This document shows, piece after piece, positions 1 to 11,868 of a stretch of DNA of 64,000 nt (its first letter is position 1; every line of letters starts with the position of its first letter). The stretch is from positions 48,187,197 to 48,251,196 of the forward strand of contig CM046858.1 of the NCBI GenBank assembly GCA_025617745.1, given 5' to 3'. A program made the position numbers and the translations under genes. The DNA comes from Heliocidaris erythrogramma. Its lineage: Eukaryota > Echinodermata > Echinoidea > Camarodonta > Echinometridae. Under the pieces are notes generated by a model. That model did no database searches. It saw only the letters and a list, made by a program, of their open reading frames with translations, and was not told the DNA's origin.

Positions 1-1
1 A

Positions 2-148
2 CTTACAACAGACTCGTGCTCACCGCTGCATTCCGCGGGCGAATACCACGTGTCCATCTACGCTGTCCAAGGTTTCAACCAACATTCTGACTCTGTTGCT
101 GCCGTGAGTTTTACACCCAAACATTCTTGCCAAGCAACCCATAACTGA
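2..148 (+). CDS. C-terminal part of a fibronectin type III-like domain (partial, enters from left edge)
   Basis: The frame starting at base 2 reads a typical FN3 second half: a segment with AGEYHVSIYAVQG, then a loop with HSDSVAAVSFT. The Tyr-x-Val-x-Val-Tyr-Ala-Val pattern of the F strand and the following G strand are the family hallmarks. The frame can be read two ways. It may run through VSFT to a TGA at 146-148, making this the terminal exon. Or it may be spliced at GCC|GTGAGT (exon end at 103, phase 0). Only the last third of the domain is in the window, so the rest of the protein, its other domains and its location are unknown. FN3 domains are usually extracellular adhesion or receptor modules. 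No other FN3 piece follows in the window. Confidence 0.5.
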   Translation, partial: LTTDSCSPLHSAGEYHVSIYAVQGFNQHSDSVAAVSFTPKHSCQATHN

Positions 149-860
149 GGGCATATTATTTCTCGCTTCTTTTTGAGCAATTTATCGTATTGGTTGTACC
201 TTAAGTGCTGAATTAATTTAGTGATCATTTTTGTTAAAGAATTGTTAATCTGAATTGGCACCAGTTTTGATTGCCATCTTGCACCAACCAGGCGCACATT
301 TTTATATATATATATATATATTTACACATATATCGCATCATTTAAGCATTTAACGATTCCTTTTTTTGTATTTCGTTTACTCATATTTTGTGAGCCACAA
401 GTTTCGCCAAATTAGCTTGTGCTCACACTACTCTATTTTTTTATGCTTATTACAGCGGCGGCCTTCCGCTATAGAAACAGAGCCACTTAAGCATTTACTT
501 TGTATATTTATTGAAAATTGTTTTGGTGAATATATATAAAACATTAAACCACCAGCAATTAATTTGATTGTGTTAATGTTCATTCATTTCTTGTGAGATC
601 AAATTAAGTTTAAATTTCGTGAGGAGGTTGTTGAACACGCATATATATATTTTTAGTTTGAATTTTTTGTTAAATACACCATACCATCCCACAAGTTTAT
701 AACTTCCACTGGTAGCACGCCAGGCGCACGCCACAACGCCCAGTTATATGCAGTTATATGCAGTTTAGTGCAAGCTCTTAAATACCCCTTATAATTTTTT
801 TATGCATTTGGTGACAGTTATTAAAATCGGGCCACCCCAAACCATACGCTACTGAAAATT
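149..860. other. non-coding AT-rich stretch
   Basis: A short (TA)n run lies at about 303-322. No coding frame, RNA gene or repeat boundary that I can support is seen in the rest. Confidence 0.4.
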
Positions 861-861
861 C

Positions 862-1960
862 ATGAAAATTCATATAAGTGTTTTCCCCAATATTGAGGGA
901 AAAATACGAAAATGCATTTTTTTACAAAACCGTTTGCAAAACATTTTACTTAATGGCGACAAATTACATTGTGCATGTTAAATAAACTTAACGAAAAGGG
1001 CAATATTGCAAAATCTTTATGAAGAAATATCTTACAGCGTTATTTTGCAAGATTTGTTCAGTCAGTTTTACATAACTGTGTATCAAAATCATGTTAATGT
1101 CAACTGACATTCGTAAAATGTATTTTATACACAATAGTTTACAAAACATTTCACTTAATGATGACTTATAACATCTGCATGATAAAATTCCCTTTAAAAA
1201 AATACTTGTACTTAACACATTTTACATAATAGGCATTTCTTTTGCAAAATGAATTTTACTTAAATAGTGCTAAGTAAATGTTACATAAAATTTTACATTT
1301 TGCATGATATTATATGCGAAATGTAATTCATTACAAATATTTTTACAAAAATTATGTAAAAAATTATGTTAAATAGGAACTCCATAACTTTTTTGTAAAA
1401 TTTACTTAACAAAGTATTCGACGATAATTATGTAAAATGTCATGTTAAATATAGGTACTTAAAATTCATGTGTAAATTTTACCTAACAAACAAATAAACT
1501 TAACGAAAAGGGCAATATTGCTAAATCTTTATGAAGAAATATCTTACAGCGTTATTTTGCAAGATTTGTTCAGTCTGTTTTACATAACTGTGTATCAAAA
1601 TCATGTTAATGTCAACTGACATTCGTAAAATGTATTTTATACACAATAGTTTACAAAACATTTCACTTAATGATGACTTATAACATCTGCATGATAAAAT
1701 TCCCTTTAAAAAAATACTTGTACTTAACACATTTTACATAATAGGCATTTCTTTTGCAAAAGGAATTTTACTTAAATAGTGCTAAGTAAATGTTACATTA
1801 AATTTTGCATTTTGCATGACACATTATATGCGAAATGTAATTCATTACAAATATTTAGTATAATACTACATAAAAACATTTGAGACAATTTTACATATAT
1901 TAAGTAAAAATTTTACAAAAGGAAGTTTACATAATAAAATATTAAGTAAATATTTCTCTG
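862..1960. repeat. AT-rich word-repeat element with internal 512-bp tandem duplication
   Basis: The block starting near 981 (AATAAACTTAACGAAAAGGG) is repeated nearly identically from 1493, offset about 512 bases. The whole stretch is built from a few short words in both orientations (TTTTACATAA, TTTTACTTAA, AAGTAAA, TTACAAAA), giving many small inverted repeats. Short ORFs here repeat between the two copies and are not genes. It looks like a fold-back or MITE-type element; ends and target duplication were not resolved. Confidence 0.6.
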
Positions 1961-2560
1961 TGTGTGGTGGGGCACGCGAAGAGTGCGAAATTGGTGATGA
2001 GCACGCAAAGCGTGCTCCCTTGGGGTGGGTGCATGAAGGGGGAGTTTCCCCCTCCCGCGGGAAGCGCGAAAGCTCTTACGTTTTACAGCAAATTTGAGAG
2101 AAAGATAACGCCTCGCAACACCCTTTTAAAGCGGAAATTTAGTTTGCGGCCCTGGCTGCTTTTCAGTTATTTGGACGCAATACTGCACGGTATATAACAG
2201 GGGTGGTGCAGGGATGGGGAGTTTCCCCCCTTCCAGCGCAAAGCGCAAAAGCTCTGACGTTTTAGCAAATTTAAGAGAAAGATAAACGGCTCGTATCAAA
2301 CAATTATTTTTGAGGTGGAAAGTTATAGTTCGACACCCTGGCTGCTTATCAGTTATTTTGGACGCAATACTGCACGGTATGTAACAGGGGTTGGTGCAGG
2401 AAGGGGGAGTTTCCCCGTTAACGCGCGAAGCGATAAAGCTCTGACGTTTTAGCAAATTTGAGGGAAAGATAACGGCTCGTAGCAAACAATTTTTTAGGCG
2501 GAAAGTTATAGTTCTACGCCCGGGATGCTTTTCAATTATTTGGACGCAACATGCGAGGAA
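1960..2560 (+). repeat. tandem repeat, about 180-bp monomer, three copies plus a decayed fourth
   Basis: The phrase GGGGGAGTTTCCCC followed by GCGCGAAAGCTCT, ACGTTTTA and TTTGGACGCAATACTGCACGG recurs at about 2031, 2208 and 2396 (spacings about 177 and 188). A diverged continuation reaches about 2560. The repeated ORFs on both strands follow the monomer and show no protein family. A GC-rich tail with a C run follows (2620-2660). Confidence 0.7.
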
Positions 2561-2984
2561 GCCAAGCCAGTGGTGTATCTAGGGATTGTGGGGCCCGGGG
2601 CAAACAATGAAGTTATGCCCCCCCCCCCCCGCACCCTCCCCTCCCCGGAGTGCCCAAACTTATCTGCGTTATTGTACAAGCGAGGGAGGAAAGCGACCGA
2701 GCGGCAAAGTTTTCAATTTTAACCCTAAAAAACGCATTTTCTTGAGTGCATTTTATCCAGGAAATTTTGCATTTGACCACCGCAGTTGAGCGGTAGAGAA
2801 GCTCGACTTTTGTACATTGATAAATGGTTTTCTATTCACTCACTTCTACAATGGGGAGCAGAACTAACGAAAACCCTATAGGCTTGAGAAAGAGTCGAGA
2901 AATTCAGCAAGGCGACTTGCAGTTGAGATTTTCTTTCAAAAGTTGAACCTTTGCAAACGGGAGCGCAATATTTAGCAGGAATCT

Positions 2985-3538
2985 TATGAAACTTACAAAG
3001 CGGCAGCGAGCAAACCAATTATATCTATATTTTTCCAAACTTTATACATCATTGAATCGTTTTACCCCTCCATACCTCAGTAGACTCATATCTCGACGCA
3101 ATACCATGTACCCCAACAGACATCTTATATCTAACCAGCTATACCTACCTAAACCCCAAACTGAAAATAAAAAGCCCTTTGTCTCAGCCATACTTTGAAA
3201 CAAAACTATTTTACTCACTACCACTGTACATCCAAACATCCCCTTCTTTCCAAACTTTTAAACACGCCTTATACAATACCAGTCCATCCCTCGATTTGAA
3301 TTCATGTAATTGTAACCATATTTATTCTTTGACTCTAATTTATGTTTTTTTTTTTTGTATCATATATTTTATTTTTTTATTGTCTTCAGTTTCATTTCAT
3401 GTCGTTATTTTCATCATACAATTGCTATGTTATATTTGTGTTACCGCAGGGCTTCATTGTAAAGCAGGCCCTTTGTGGCTCTTTTATGAACCACCCTGGT
3501 TAAAAAAAAACAACACACAAATAAATAAACATAAATAA
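2985..3538 (+). pseudogene. LINE (CR1/L2-like) ORF2 C-terminus and 3' UTR, frameshifted remnant
   Basis: Two overlapping frames make up the usual C-terminus of a non-LTR reverse transcriptase protein. The first (2986-3198) contains FTPPYLSRLI and a ladder of basic residues. The second (from 3179) contains KLFYSLPLYIQ and SFQTFKHALYN, matching the family pattern of LWNSLP-x-xIR followed by a TFK motif. A frameshift near 3190 separates them. After the stop comes a pyrimidine-rich 3' UTR (3330-3430) and an A-rich tail of AAATAAAC units at 3500-3538. The RT core and endonuclease are absent, so this is a dead 5'-truncated insertion. Family placement rests on the motif pattern only. Confidence 0.7.
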
Positions 3539-3539
3539 T

Positions 3540-5330
3540 ATCCTCAGTCTCTCTTTCTTCATCTTTATACCGGTCTCCCTCATCTCCTTTTTTTTCGATG
3601 ACTCTTTCTCCTTGACATTTTTGTAATTCCCCGTAATTATTCTCTTTGTCACTTTGGCTTTCTAAGTCCCCTTAATATAAGCATATCTTTCTTATTTGGC
3701 CTTTTTTTACATTATACCCCATAATACTCCCTAGTCATAGCATCTTTATAGTCTCCTTCAGTTTCTTTCTCCTTCGTTAGGCCTACTATACCTTCTTCTT
3801 GCTAATCTATATTTACTCTTCTCTCTGCCTTGTTTATTTAGTTATGAAAAAAAAAAAATAATCAGCCGGGGGATATCCATTTTGTAGTCTAATGTTTTCA
3901 TCGGAGATCAACTGTTTTTTTAAACAAAGTTTATTTAAAAATCAGATCATTCGTGATGACATTGCTAACTTTAGTGTTAAAAATTGCTAAACGTCGAGAG
4001 CTGGGGGGGGGGGGGGGGGGGGGGCTTGGACCTTACCGCTGAGCCTAGCGCATACATATATCACTCGGAGACGCTCCCCATTTCTGTCGAGAAACTCCAA
4101 TGCATGACCCCCCCCCCCCCCCCCCCCCCCCCCCCATGTTAAAAACATATATATCGGCGCCACTTGTTCCACTACATATTATACAACAATTTTCATGATT
4201 TAAATAAAATAATGAAAGAAAACGTCTAGGAACTCAATTATATGCAATAGCTAGATGCTGAAATAGAGATAACCAAAAAGCGGTGGGCATTTTTGTATAA
4301 GAAATATATTTACATATGAATGTGCACCATCAGTATAGAAAAAATAACACCATACTAGAGTTAAACAATTCTGCTCGTTCGCTTTGCTTTCTTGCAAAAT
4401 TTAGAGAAGAAGGAAGTTGAATTTAAGAGGAAGAGGTTAACGGCCTTGAACAAGTATGCTCATCAATGAAAAAAAAAAAGCAAAGCAACACATGGGGGGG
4501 GGGGGGGGGGGGGGGGTCCTTCTCTTGATGCATGAGGTCCTATCATGCAATCATAACTATGGTGTGCCGCGTCTTTTTTTTTTAACCTGGGTCAGCTAGT
4601 GGAGAAAGGTACATGTGTTTGAAAAAATAAAATCACTAAATTGGTTGCTCCGAAAGCATCGATTTTATGATAATCATAAGACTTGATATTTTATGATTTA
4701 TCAATTAACCATGATATATTGTGTTACTGCTTATATTTGTTCATTGAATATCTCACCCATGACATTGCTTCAGAATTTACATTCCAAATTCTGACTCATG
4801 ACGGATAAAAAAGCAGCAAAATATTAGAATTTTAAAAAGGAAAACACGAATGGACTCACATGCAAGTGGTTAGAGGAATATCCTCGACCTAGATTGACAT
4901 CTATCATGTCTATTCAGTTAAAATCGGCTAGAGGCTATTGCGTAATACCGATTGTTGATTTGGTTTAAAACACCAAAAGAAAACCATTTTCACAGAATAT
5001 TTGGCCTAAGCCTACACTGTGTATTACATTGAATGGTATCATATTGCGCGGTTTGTGAAATACCTTCATTGCTGTCATACGAGCGTGATTTTTTTCTTTC
5101 AAACTATGACTACTACCTGTTTGTTTTAGTTAACAACAACGGAATCCTAATTATTCACGAATGTCAGAAATAAACAGTAATTGGAATTAACATAAACAGT
5201 ATGTAAATTAAAGGCATTTTACTGAACCATGGATATACTGTGTTTTGAAAAGAAACAACTTTGTGGATATATTGTGTTTTGCTCCCCCCCCCCAAAAAAA
5301 AAGAAAAAAAAAAAAAGAAAGAAAAGCAGA
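3540..5330. other. non-coding; pyrimidine-rich tract and long G/C homopolymers
   Basis: 3540-3840 is strongly C/T rich. Homopolymer runs stand at 4003-4024 (G22), 4108-4135 (C28) and 4494-4516 (G23). The rest is AT-rich with no coding signal found. Confidence 0.5.
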
Positions 5331-7262
5331 AAATAATTTATTTATTTATTTATTTCTGATATTTATACAGGGTGACTCATTATCACCAATATTGGTGGTC
5401 TTCCATGAGGCCCTGATAGCAATAGTAAGTAACAATAATAGCCAACAAAATCATGAAAATAAACTCATAACCCCCAAAAAATAAGAATAATAATAAATAT
5501 ATATATATACATGTATATACAAAGAATATGGTATCCTCGTAATCAAAATTGGTTTTACGAAAATGTTGAAATTGTTGCACATTCCTGTCATCTTAATTCA
5601 TAACGTATAGACGGTGATATTTTCAAAAATCTGTTGAAAAATAACCATTTATATATGGGTTATTTTGAAATGGCATTGTATAATTTTGAAAGTACATACA
5701 AGAAGTATAAAGACTACTTTAGCTCAGTATAGAAACAAAATTGTTATATACATATTTACAAAACATATTATAGGGTAGTATACTTATTCAAAGATTACAC
5801 AATGATTGCATGTAATATAGTATAACAATCGACTGTACAGTGTCTCTTATGAAACAATAAAATGCAAATTATTTATTGATTATAAATGATATGAAATCAT
5901 TCATACATTTTGAAAAGCATTATGTCATCGTACATTTTTGGGCAAAGAAACAAACCATCAAACATATTTTCCAAATCAGGGCAAAAAAAAATGACATATT
6001 ACTGATGAAGACAAATATAAAATAGCATCAAGTGAAATTTTCTAGCAATAATAATGAATATGACTCATTTACCATGCTGTTATGTAAACGAATCAAACCA
6101 ATCCTTTGCGATAAGGAATGAGAATAAAACTTCAGCTAAGAAACTGAATAAAATTTCTTATTGCGAACAGATTTTGCAAGATCTTTTGAACATATATTTA
6201 AAAGTGTTCACAGAGCTTGCCATTTTTAGTGATCTGTCCAACTGATTCCATGCTATAATTGAAGATACGAGGGGGCTATGTTTAAAGCATTCTGTTTTAT
6301 ACTTTGGCACAGAAAGTAAACCTTCATCTGCCTGCCTCGTATGATACTGATGAATGTCACTTACTTTAACTAAACTTTCTTGTAAATAGGATGGTGCCAA
6401 ATTGTGTGTACACTTGAACATCATAGTAACACGCTGAAATTCAAATCGTTTCTCAATTGGCATCCATTTCAGATTGCTAATTAATTCACTTGATGGAGTC
6501 TCATAACTTTTGTTTGAAATTATTCTAGCAGCTCGTTTTTGAACTTTCTGAAGCTTATACGTTTGTTCCTGATATCGATTTGACCACACAGAGGAACAAT
6601 AATCAAAGTGAGGCAACACGAGTGCATTATACAGCATCTTTAAAGATGTTAATGGTAAATAATCCTTCGCTCGTTTTATTACACTGACATTTCTCTGCGT
6701 TACCTTTGTTACTTTGTCAACGTGTTTGGACCAATTCAATTCTTCATCAATTAATATAACAAGACATTTGGCGACATTAACTCTTTTCAATACCTTTCCA
6801 TTTATAGAAACATTGAAGGATGTTATTTTGTTTAAATTAGCACGCGAAGCTATGACCATCACGCATGTCTTCTCCGTGTTTAGTACAAGGCGGTTTTGAT
6901 TAATCCATACCATTAATTCTTCCAATGCGAAAGAAAGTTTTTCTTCAACCTCAGCTACGCTACTTCCACTCACAGTTAAAGTGGTATCGTCCGCATACAT
7001 ATCAACATAACCATCAGATATACAATTTGGTAAAGTATTTACATAGATGGAAAATAATAACGGACCCAAAATAGACCCCTGTGGTACGCCCATCAATACA
7101 GTTAATGGATTAGATTTTGCACCTTGAAAATAAACAGACTGTTCACGACCTGTTAAATAAGATCTGAACCAGTTTACAATAATAGGAAATCACGTTTTTC
7201 AAGTAGATTAATAATAACAGATTTCTTTTGAAGACATCGTTATCTAATACATATTTCATAAC
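5331..7262 (-). pseudogene. 5'-truncated LINE with reverse transcriptase C-terminal half
   Basis: On the minus strand the frame from about 7193 to 6158 reads FRSYLTGREQ, then MGVPQGSILGPLLFSIYVN, the YADD catalytic box (VDMYADDTTLTV) and the thumb and C-terminal region with HFDYCSSVWS and an LQKVQKRAARI segment. Coding similarity continues upstream past a one-base frameshift near 7190 to about 7260, where it stops, so fingers and endonuclease are missing. The 3' end at 5355-5440 (a conserved 3' UTR mentioning GGGCCTCATGGAAGACCACC) ends in a (TAAA)n tail at 5331-5356. It shares this tail and protein with the longer copy at 18.96-22.0 kb. About 700 bases between the stop (6158) and the shared 3' UTR are unmatched there and may be an insertion. 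Confidence 0.8.
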
Positions 7263-7740
7263 TTCTTCTCCTTCTGCTCAGAACGCCTGCAATTGAGATA
7301 CTGCGTTTTGCGACGAAACTCTTCTTTTTCTACAATATTTACGAGTAATCAAGAATCCCGGACCCATAAAACAGTTTTACGAAATGTGTTTGAGATATTT
7401 TCTTTCTTTTTGAGATTGCAAAGTTAAATTTTGTTCTTTTTTCTCTTTGTAAATGTAACCTCGTCCTTATCTTTGAAAAAAAATGCCCATGGACATATGG
7501 CCTGTGAATTCTGCGCTTTTAAAGTCTGAATCGTTTTCTTATGCGACACTGGATATCAATATCAGATGTTTCGGTTTAGCTGAATAATATTTATGTTAAT
7601 ACTCTGGTTGGTAATTTTAAGTGTTAATATTCTTAATAGATATGTTGAAAAATTAGAGTGATTATTTTTTTGTATAAATTCTTAATTAGTGGTGAAGTAA
7701 TAAAGATATAAATTTGTTCTATTATTCCATTTAGATTATT
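7263..7740. other. non-coding AT-rich stretch
   Basis: No coding, RNA or repeat signal that I can support. Confidence 0.35.
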
Positions 7741-7786
7741 AAAAGTAAGCCTCCTTGTAGGCCCCAAAATTGAAAATTGTGCTTAC

Positions 7787-7860
7787 CTCAAGTCCGTCTG
7801 AGGTTGGTGAGTTTCCACTCATCTCCTCGCCATCTGTGTTCACTCCCATGGTGGAATCAC
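7787..7860 (-). CDS. possible Ser/Thr/Gly-rich exon, mucin-like (isolated)
   Basis: The minus strand shows a splice acceptor (ACTACTACAG) and a good donor (GAG|GTAAGC) around a 74-base segment. Only one frame is open (entry phase 1, exit phase 0). It reads DSTMGVNTDGEEMSGN followed by SPTSDGLE. Composition resembles the mucin-like exons of the LamG gene at 27.5-29.9 kb, especially its exon at 27507-27632. A decayed LamG copy lies upstream on the same strand (15.6-16.9 kb), so this may be a leftover exon of a duplicated gene. No adjoining exon was found, so it may be fortuitous. Confidence 0.35.
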
Positions 7861-7996
7861 CTGTAGTAGTAGTAATTGTATTTATTGATTAAAAAATCTG
7901 TTTAGCAGCCCGAAAGCTGAATTGCAGAAGAATTTACATAATAAATAACTTTAGAAATAAAATAAGAAATACACATCTACAGACACCATAATTAAA

Positions 7997-8285
7997 GGGT
8001 GCTGTACGGCGGGCCACATCTGCACAGTGCCAGGAATAATACTGCGCTATGGTCCTCCACGCCAGAGAGGGAAAGCCACGGGGAGACGCATTCTACGGTT
8101 CGCTGCGACAGGATGGGTAAACTACACAAAGATTCATTCATGCTTCCACCACTGGGATGCCCATTCGCTCACGGTCCGTGCACCAACCGAATGATATGCG
8201 CAGCGCACACCGCGCACAGACCATGAGAATGGATGGGCACATCAGTGCTTACACCAGCAGACTGATACAATACAATACAATGTAT
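7997..8285 (+). repeat. GC-rich retroelement 3' fragment with (ACAAT)n tail
   Basis: A GC-rich block unlike its AT-rich surroundings ends in a short array of ACAAT/ATACA units at 8264-8284, the layout of a retroposed 3' end. The 75-residue ORF at 7999-8226 has no recognisable domain. I cannot name the family. Confidence 0.35.
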
Positions 8286-8485
8286 GGATGATCATGTCTG
8301 ACTATATCCGTTATTATATCCCTCTCTAAAAAAAAATTGTTCTTGGATTGGTAAAGAGAAGTTCATGTGATTTATTTATAATTCTATTAGAAAAAGAAAT
8401 TCCTCCGGGGGAAAATTGGTCCTGTGATGTCAGACTTTTCAGAGCAAAATAATTTTTTTTGGTCCGCCATGGACAATAGTGGACA

Positions 8486-9135
8486 ATTTGTTTACAAATT
8501 AAAATTCCTCCCATTAAGCTTCTTCATTTACTAACTATTGTCCATGGCGGACCGTTGAATATTAATGAGCAAGAAAGAAGAGGTATTTGATTCCAGAAGA
8601 AGGGTATTATTTTGATTCTAGTTCATCGTGACTTGGCCGTGAATTAGAATAGCCTGGTGGTTAAGTCGCTGTCCGGCAAGCAGTAGATGCACTGACCTCT
8701 ACCACCTGGACGTTTCATTGGCTCAGAGAAGTGAAGTCGTGGTCCGCCATGTTGCACTTCTGAAAAATCAACGCGCGAGAAAGCTGGAATACAGATTTGT
8801 CAACAATCATGCGGACGCCCATGCGGACGCCCATGGTCAAAACGCGCAGACAAGTACAAATGTTCAGTGCGTAACGTGTAATAAACCACATCGCTCTCGG
8901 AAGAGTAACATGGCCGCGCCCACTTCAAGTGCTCGCACGTGCGGGAATGGGCGATGATCCGTCTAGGTGGTAGAGGTCAGTGAGTAGATGACAGGTTCGA
9001 ATTCCGCTGGTTCCAATTTTTTCTGACTTGTGATTCTCATTACGGGTCGAGCATACGATCTTTAACACTGGGAGTAACGCCTAAAAATTTGTTTACAAAT
9101 TAAAATTCCTCCCATTAAGCTTCTTCATTTACTAA
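8486..9135 (+). mobile_element. tRNA-headed SINE flanked by a 49-bp direct repeat, interrupted by a MITE
   Basis: The element body (8535-9086) contains a tRNA-like region: A-box TAGCCTGGTGGTTAAG at 8650 and, beyond an inserted MITE, B-box AGGTTCGAATTCC at 8992. The same sequence without the MITE is present in reverse at 17.03-17.27 kb. A 49-bp sequence ending in CTTCTTCATTTACTAA is found on both sides (8486-8534 and 9087-9135). Just upstream, 8461-8480 and 8533-8552 form a 20-bp perfect inverted repeat. Confidence 0.7.
8690..8982 (+). mobile_element. non-autonomous hAT-type MITE inserted in the SINE
   Basis: Terminal inverted repeats CACTGACCTCTACCACCTGG and its complement bound a 293-bp element. 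The flanks are the exact 8-bp direct duplication AGTAGATG (8682-8689 and 8983-8990). An 8-bp duplication and CA...TG termini are typical of hAT transposition. The internal 79-residue frame on the plus strand has no transposase motifs and is not a gene. Removing one AGTAGATG plus the element restores the SINE as seen at 17.1 kb. Confidence 0.85.
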
Positions 9136-11815
9136 GATGATTTTTGTTGTATTTTGCAGTCCGACTGCCTCTTATTCCCTAAAATCATTTCTTCTGACGC
9201 ATACGGCGAGCAGCCAGTAGTCTCCCTCGGATAACTTATCCTCCACTGCCTAATTTTCTTTTCGATTTTCACATCTACTTTATTTATTGATTTCCTTCCT
9301 TAGATGAAAAGAATCGTATTCGTAAAAGATAATCTTCTTACATATAACCTGTCTCCTTCCTTTGCTTTCCAGATTTTCGCGTCCTTCTATTTTGAGGGGT
9401 TTATACCTACTGTACTCATTAATATGTTCCATATTGTACCGATCATGAGCATGGTGAGAAGGAAATAAAAATGAAATTTTCAATCAACAAATAAATGTAT
9501 TTATCCCTTGAGGTTCAATATTGTGTATTTTTACTTCTGGTTGGCCACCTAATTATTGATAATTTATTGTGTATCTTTGAGACTTTATATATGACAATAC
9601 CGTTCAAGGCCTTGATGATTATTAGCATATTCAATAATAACACAAATTTTATGCCGAAATCTGTTTTTAAAGATTGCATTTCATTGTTGGATAGACAAAC
9701 TATGTTCATTTTACGGGATACATTATTCGAAGGGATTTATCTTTAGACATATTCATGGATTTAGTGTTAACCCAGTGAAATCAATAGTCAACTGGTCAAT
9801 ACACAGTACAAGCATTGCTCGAGTGCAGCTACAATATTTCAGTCAAATTCAGACCAGTCGACACTCTTTATCTCATTCCTCCAGTCACTGCTTGTTGAGC
9901 TTCATTCATCATTACTTTTTCTGCTTTAATCACGCTGAAATAGCACATTTCCCCTGCAGTGACGGCATTTCTGAAAATTCTTATATTGTATATTCTTAAT
10001 ACTTACTACTTGTAGGCCACTCCTAGATAGATGAGCCTACACGGCCTGGCATAAATCTAACCGTAAAGAAGTAGATTTCCTAGTCACGAAAAGTTGTCTA
10101 AACTTCGCGGTAGAGCAGCGCACAAACTGCTACAAGCAGTCTCAAAGTATTATGTGGCAACGCCTTTCCTCGTCATCATGCAATATAATGATTAATGTTA
10201 TGTCATCATTTCTTAGTCCCGTGATGTTGTGCTAACATAAGTTTACCTGGATTGGGTTCAAGGTCTGTTTTCTCTTCTATCATTCAGTGGTTAATCATTT
10301 CCAATTTTTCATGGCTGTAATCTCTCTGATCGTGTTATCACTGGTTATGGGTTCGGTATTGATATTGCAAACACAGCGCGGGTGTTTATCTAATATAATT
10401 TTGTTTGCTTTTAGATATGGGGCAAAAAAAAAATAATCGTTTTTCTGATGAATCAAAATATCTAATGGGTCTTTTTCACATGTTTTCAGATAATGTTTTT
10501 GCAAAATTCAGGATTGATTAACTTAGCCCATGCATTTTCCCCAGTCTGTATTTGTGATGGTTACTGAGCAATTCATTTTACTCTTTAGTCATCTACTCAT
10601 TTCTACAATTACATGGTCTTTGGCATTCGGAATACCAAATACTACTTTATTACTAATTGATTACAAGGAAGATGATTAATTATCAATTATTATTTTATAT
10701 TCATATCTCTTACGTATCTCGAACCAATTCCTGAGAATCCAATTCCTTGCTTGAAATGGAAACAAAAGTGACAGAAAATTACGATTTATTAAAAACAAAA
10801 TGCTTTGCGATTCCAGCAAATGGGAGTGGGAGTTGAAAGAATCGTGTCAATATAAAAAGAGAGAAAGAGAAAAAAAAAAGAGAGAGAAAAAAAGGAAAGG
10901 CAATCCCATCAGGGGCATTTCTTTCACTGTTTTAAGTTCGATATCTGTATGTTCTATTCATTTTTATTTTAATTTTAAGTGAGATATGGCTGCAGTTATT
11001 GCTGGGATATTACTTTTCTATTATATTTTCGGGTATGCTTAATAATCATATGCTTATGCGAATGGGGGGGGGGGTGTAGTACACCGCCCAATTCAACCTC
11101 CTAATTGGGACCATATTCTAAAATTGGAGCTGGTTTCTTGATTTTACATTCATATAGCCTAATGAACCTCAATGATACAACTGCATTGAAGTGTTATCAA
11201 TGAATGAATAAGCATCACAGCCGGCCATAAATTTAAAGGAAAGTTTTTTTGTGAAGGGGATAGTAGCCCCACCCTGGCAAAGAATATATATAACTCAATA
11301 TTCAACTTTATCTATTTTTAAATCAGATGGGGCAAATTGAATTACAAAGTGAATGTTGATTGTTAAACTTTGGAGATACAATAGAACTGTCCTGTATTTT
11401 GACAAAGATATAATCAGCCCACGTTTCATGTTATGTTTGTTAGTAGATATCTACAGGTAATCGAACAAGGTACAATTGCCATCGGGTGTTGGTTCTTATA
11501 ATTTTCTTGCTACGGGGCGATAAAATCTGAATTGTACAAATAAACAAATAGAACAAAATGTTTACTCTCGTCCCAATTTTTATAATGTTATGACAGTATA
11601 TTGCTTTCAAACTCTGCTCTTTATCATTGCGGGTGACCTTATCGTTCACGTTGCACAGAAATCAAACAATGTAAGATATTCTGCCCGTTGAAGATATAAA
11701 TCATTGACTAAAAACCCTACAGACAATCCTTGGGCTCTTTGCTTAAGAGATAGGAAAGTTAAAATAAAACTATAAATTTCACGTGCATCTTGCTACGTGC
11801 AGTTTAAGTCTTTTT
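9136..11815. other. mostly non-coding interval
   Basis: Apart from one weak exon candidate at 9160-9234 and a purine-rich tract at about 10850-10905, I see no supported feature. A G10 run is at about 11065. Several 60-80 residue ORFs have no domain signature. Confidence 0.35.
9160..9234 (+). CDS. weak candidate terminal exon
   Basis: A good polypyrimidine tract and acceptor (TTGTATTTTGCAG) precede a 24-codon open frame ending in TAA. It contains two Ser-Asp pairs and AYGEQPVVSLG at its end. Its entry phase (0) matches the possible exit phase of the FN3 exon at the left edge. The product is unrecognised and the interval is long. It could equally be chance. Confidence 0.2.
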   Translation, partial: SDCLLFPKIISSDAYGEQPVVSLG

Positions 11816-11868
11816 TTGTGTGTGTGTGTTTTTTTTTTTTTTTTTTTTTTTGGGGGGGGGGGGGGTTA
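11816..11868. repeat. poly-T then poly-G tract
   Basis: A short TG run leads into a run of about 20-plus T, then about 14 G. No coding meaning. Confidence 0.8.

Noticed and set aside
2126-2485. 119-residue minus-strand ORF with internal repeats
   Set aside because: Its repeats are exactly the 180-bp tandem repeat; no domain.
8718-8957. 79-residue protein with CxxC-like motif
   Set aside because: Lies entirely within the 293-bp hAT-type MITE; no transposase similarity.
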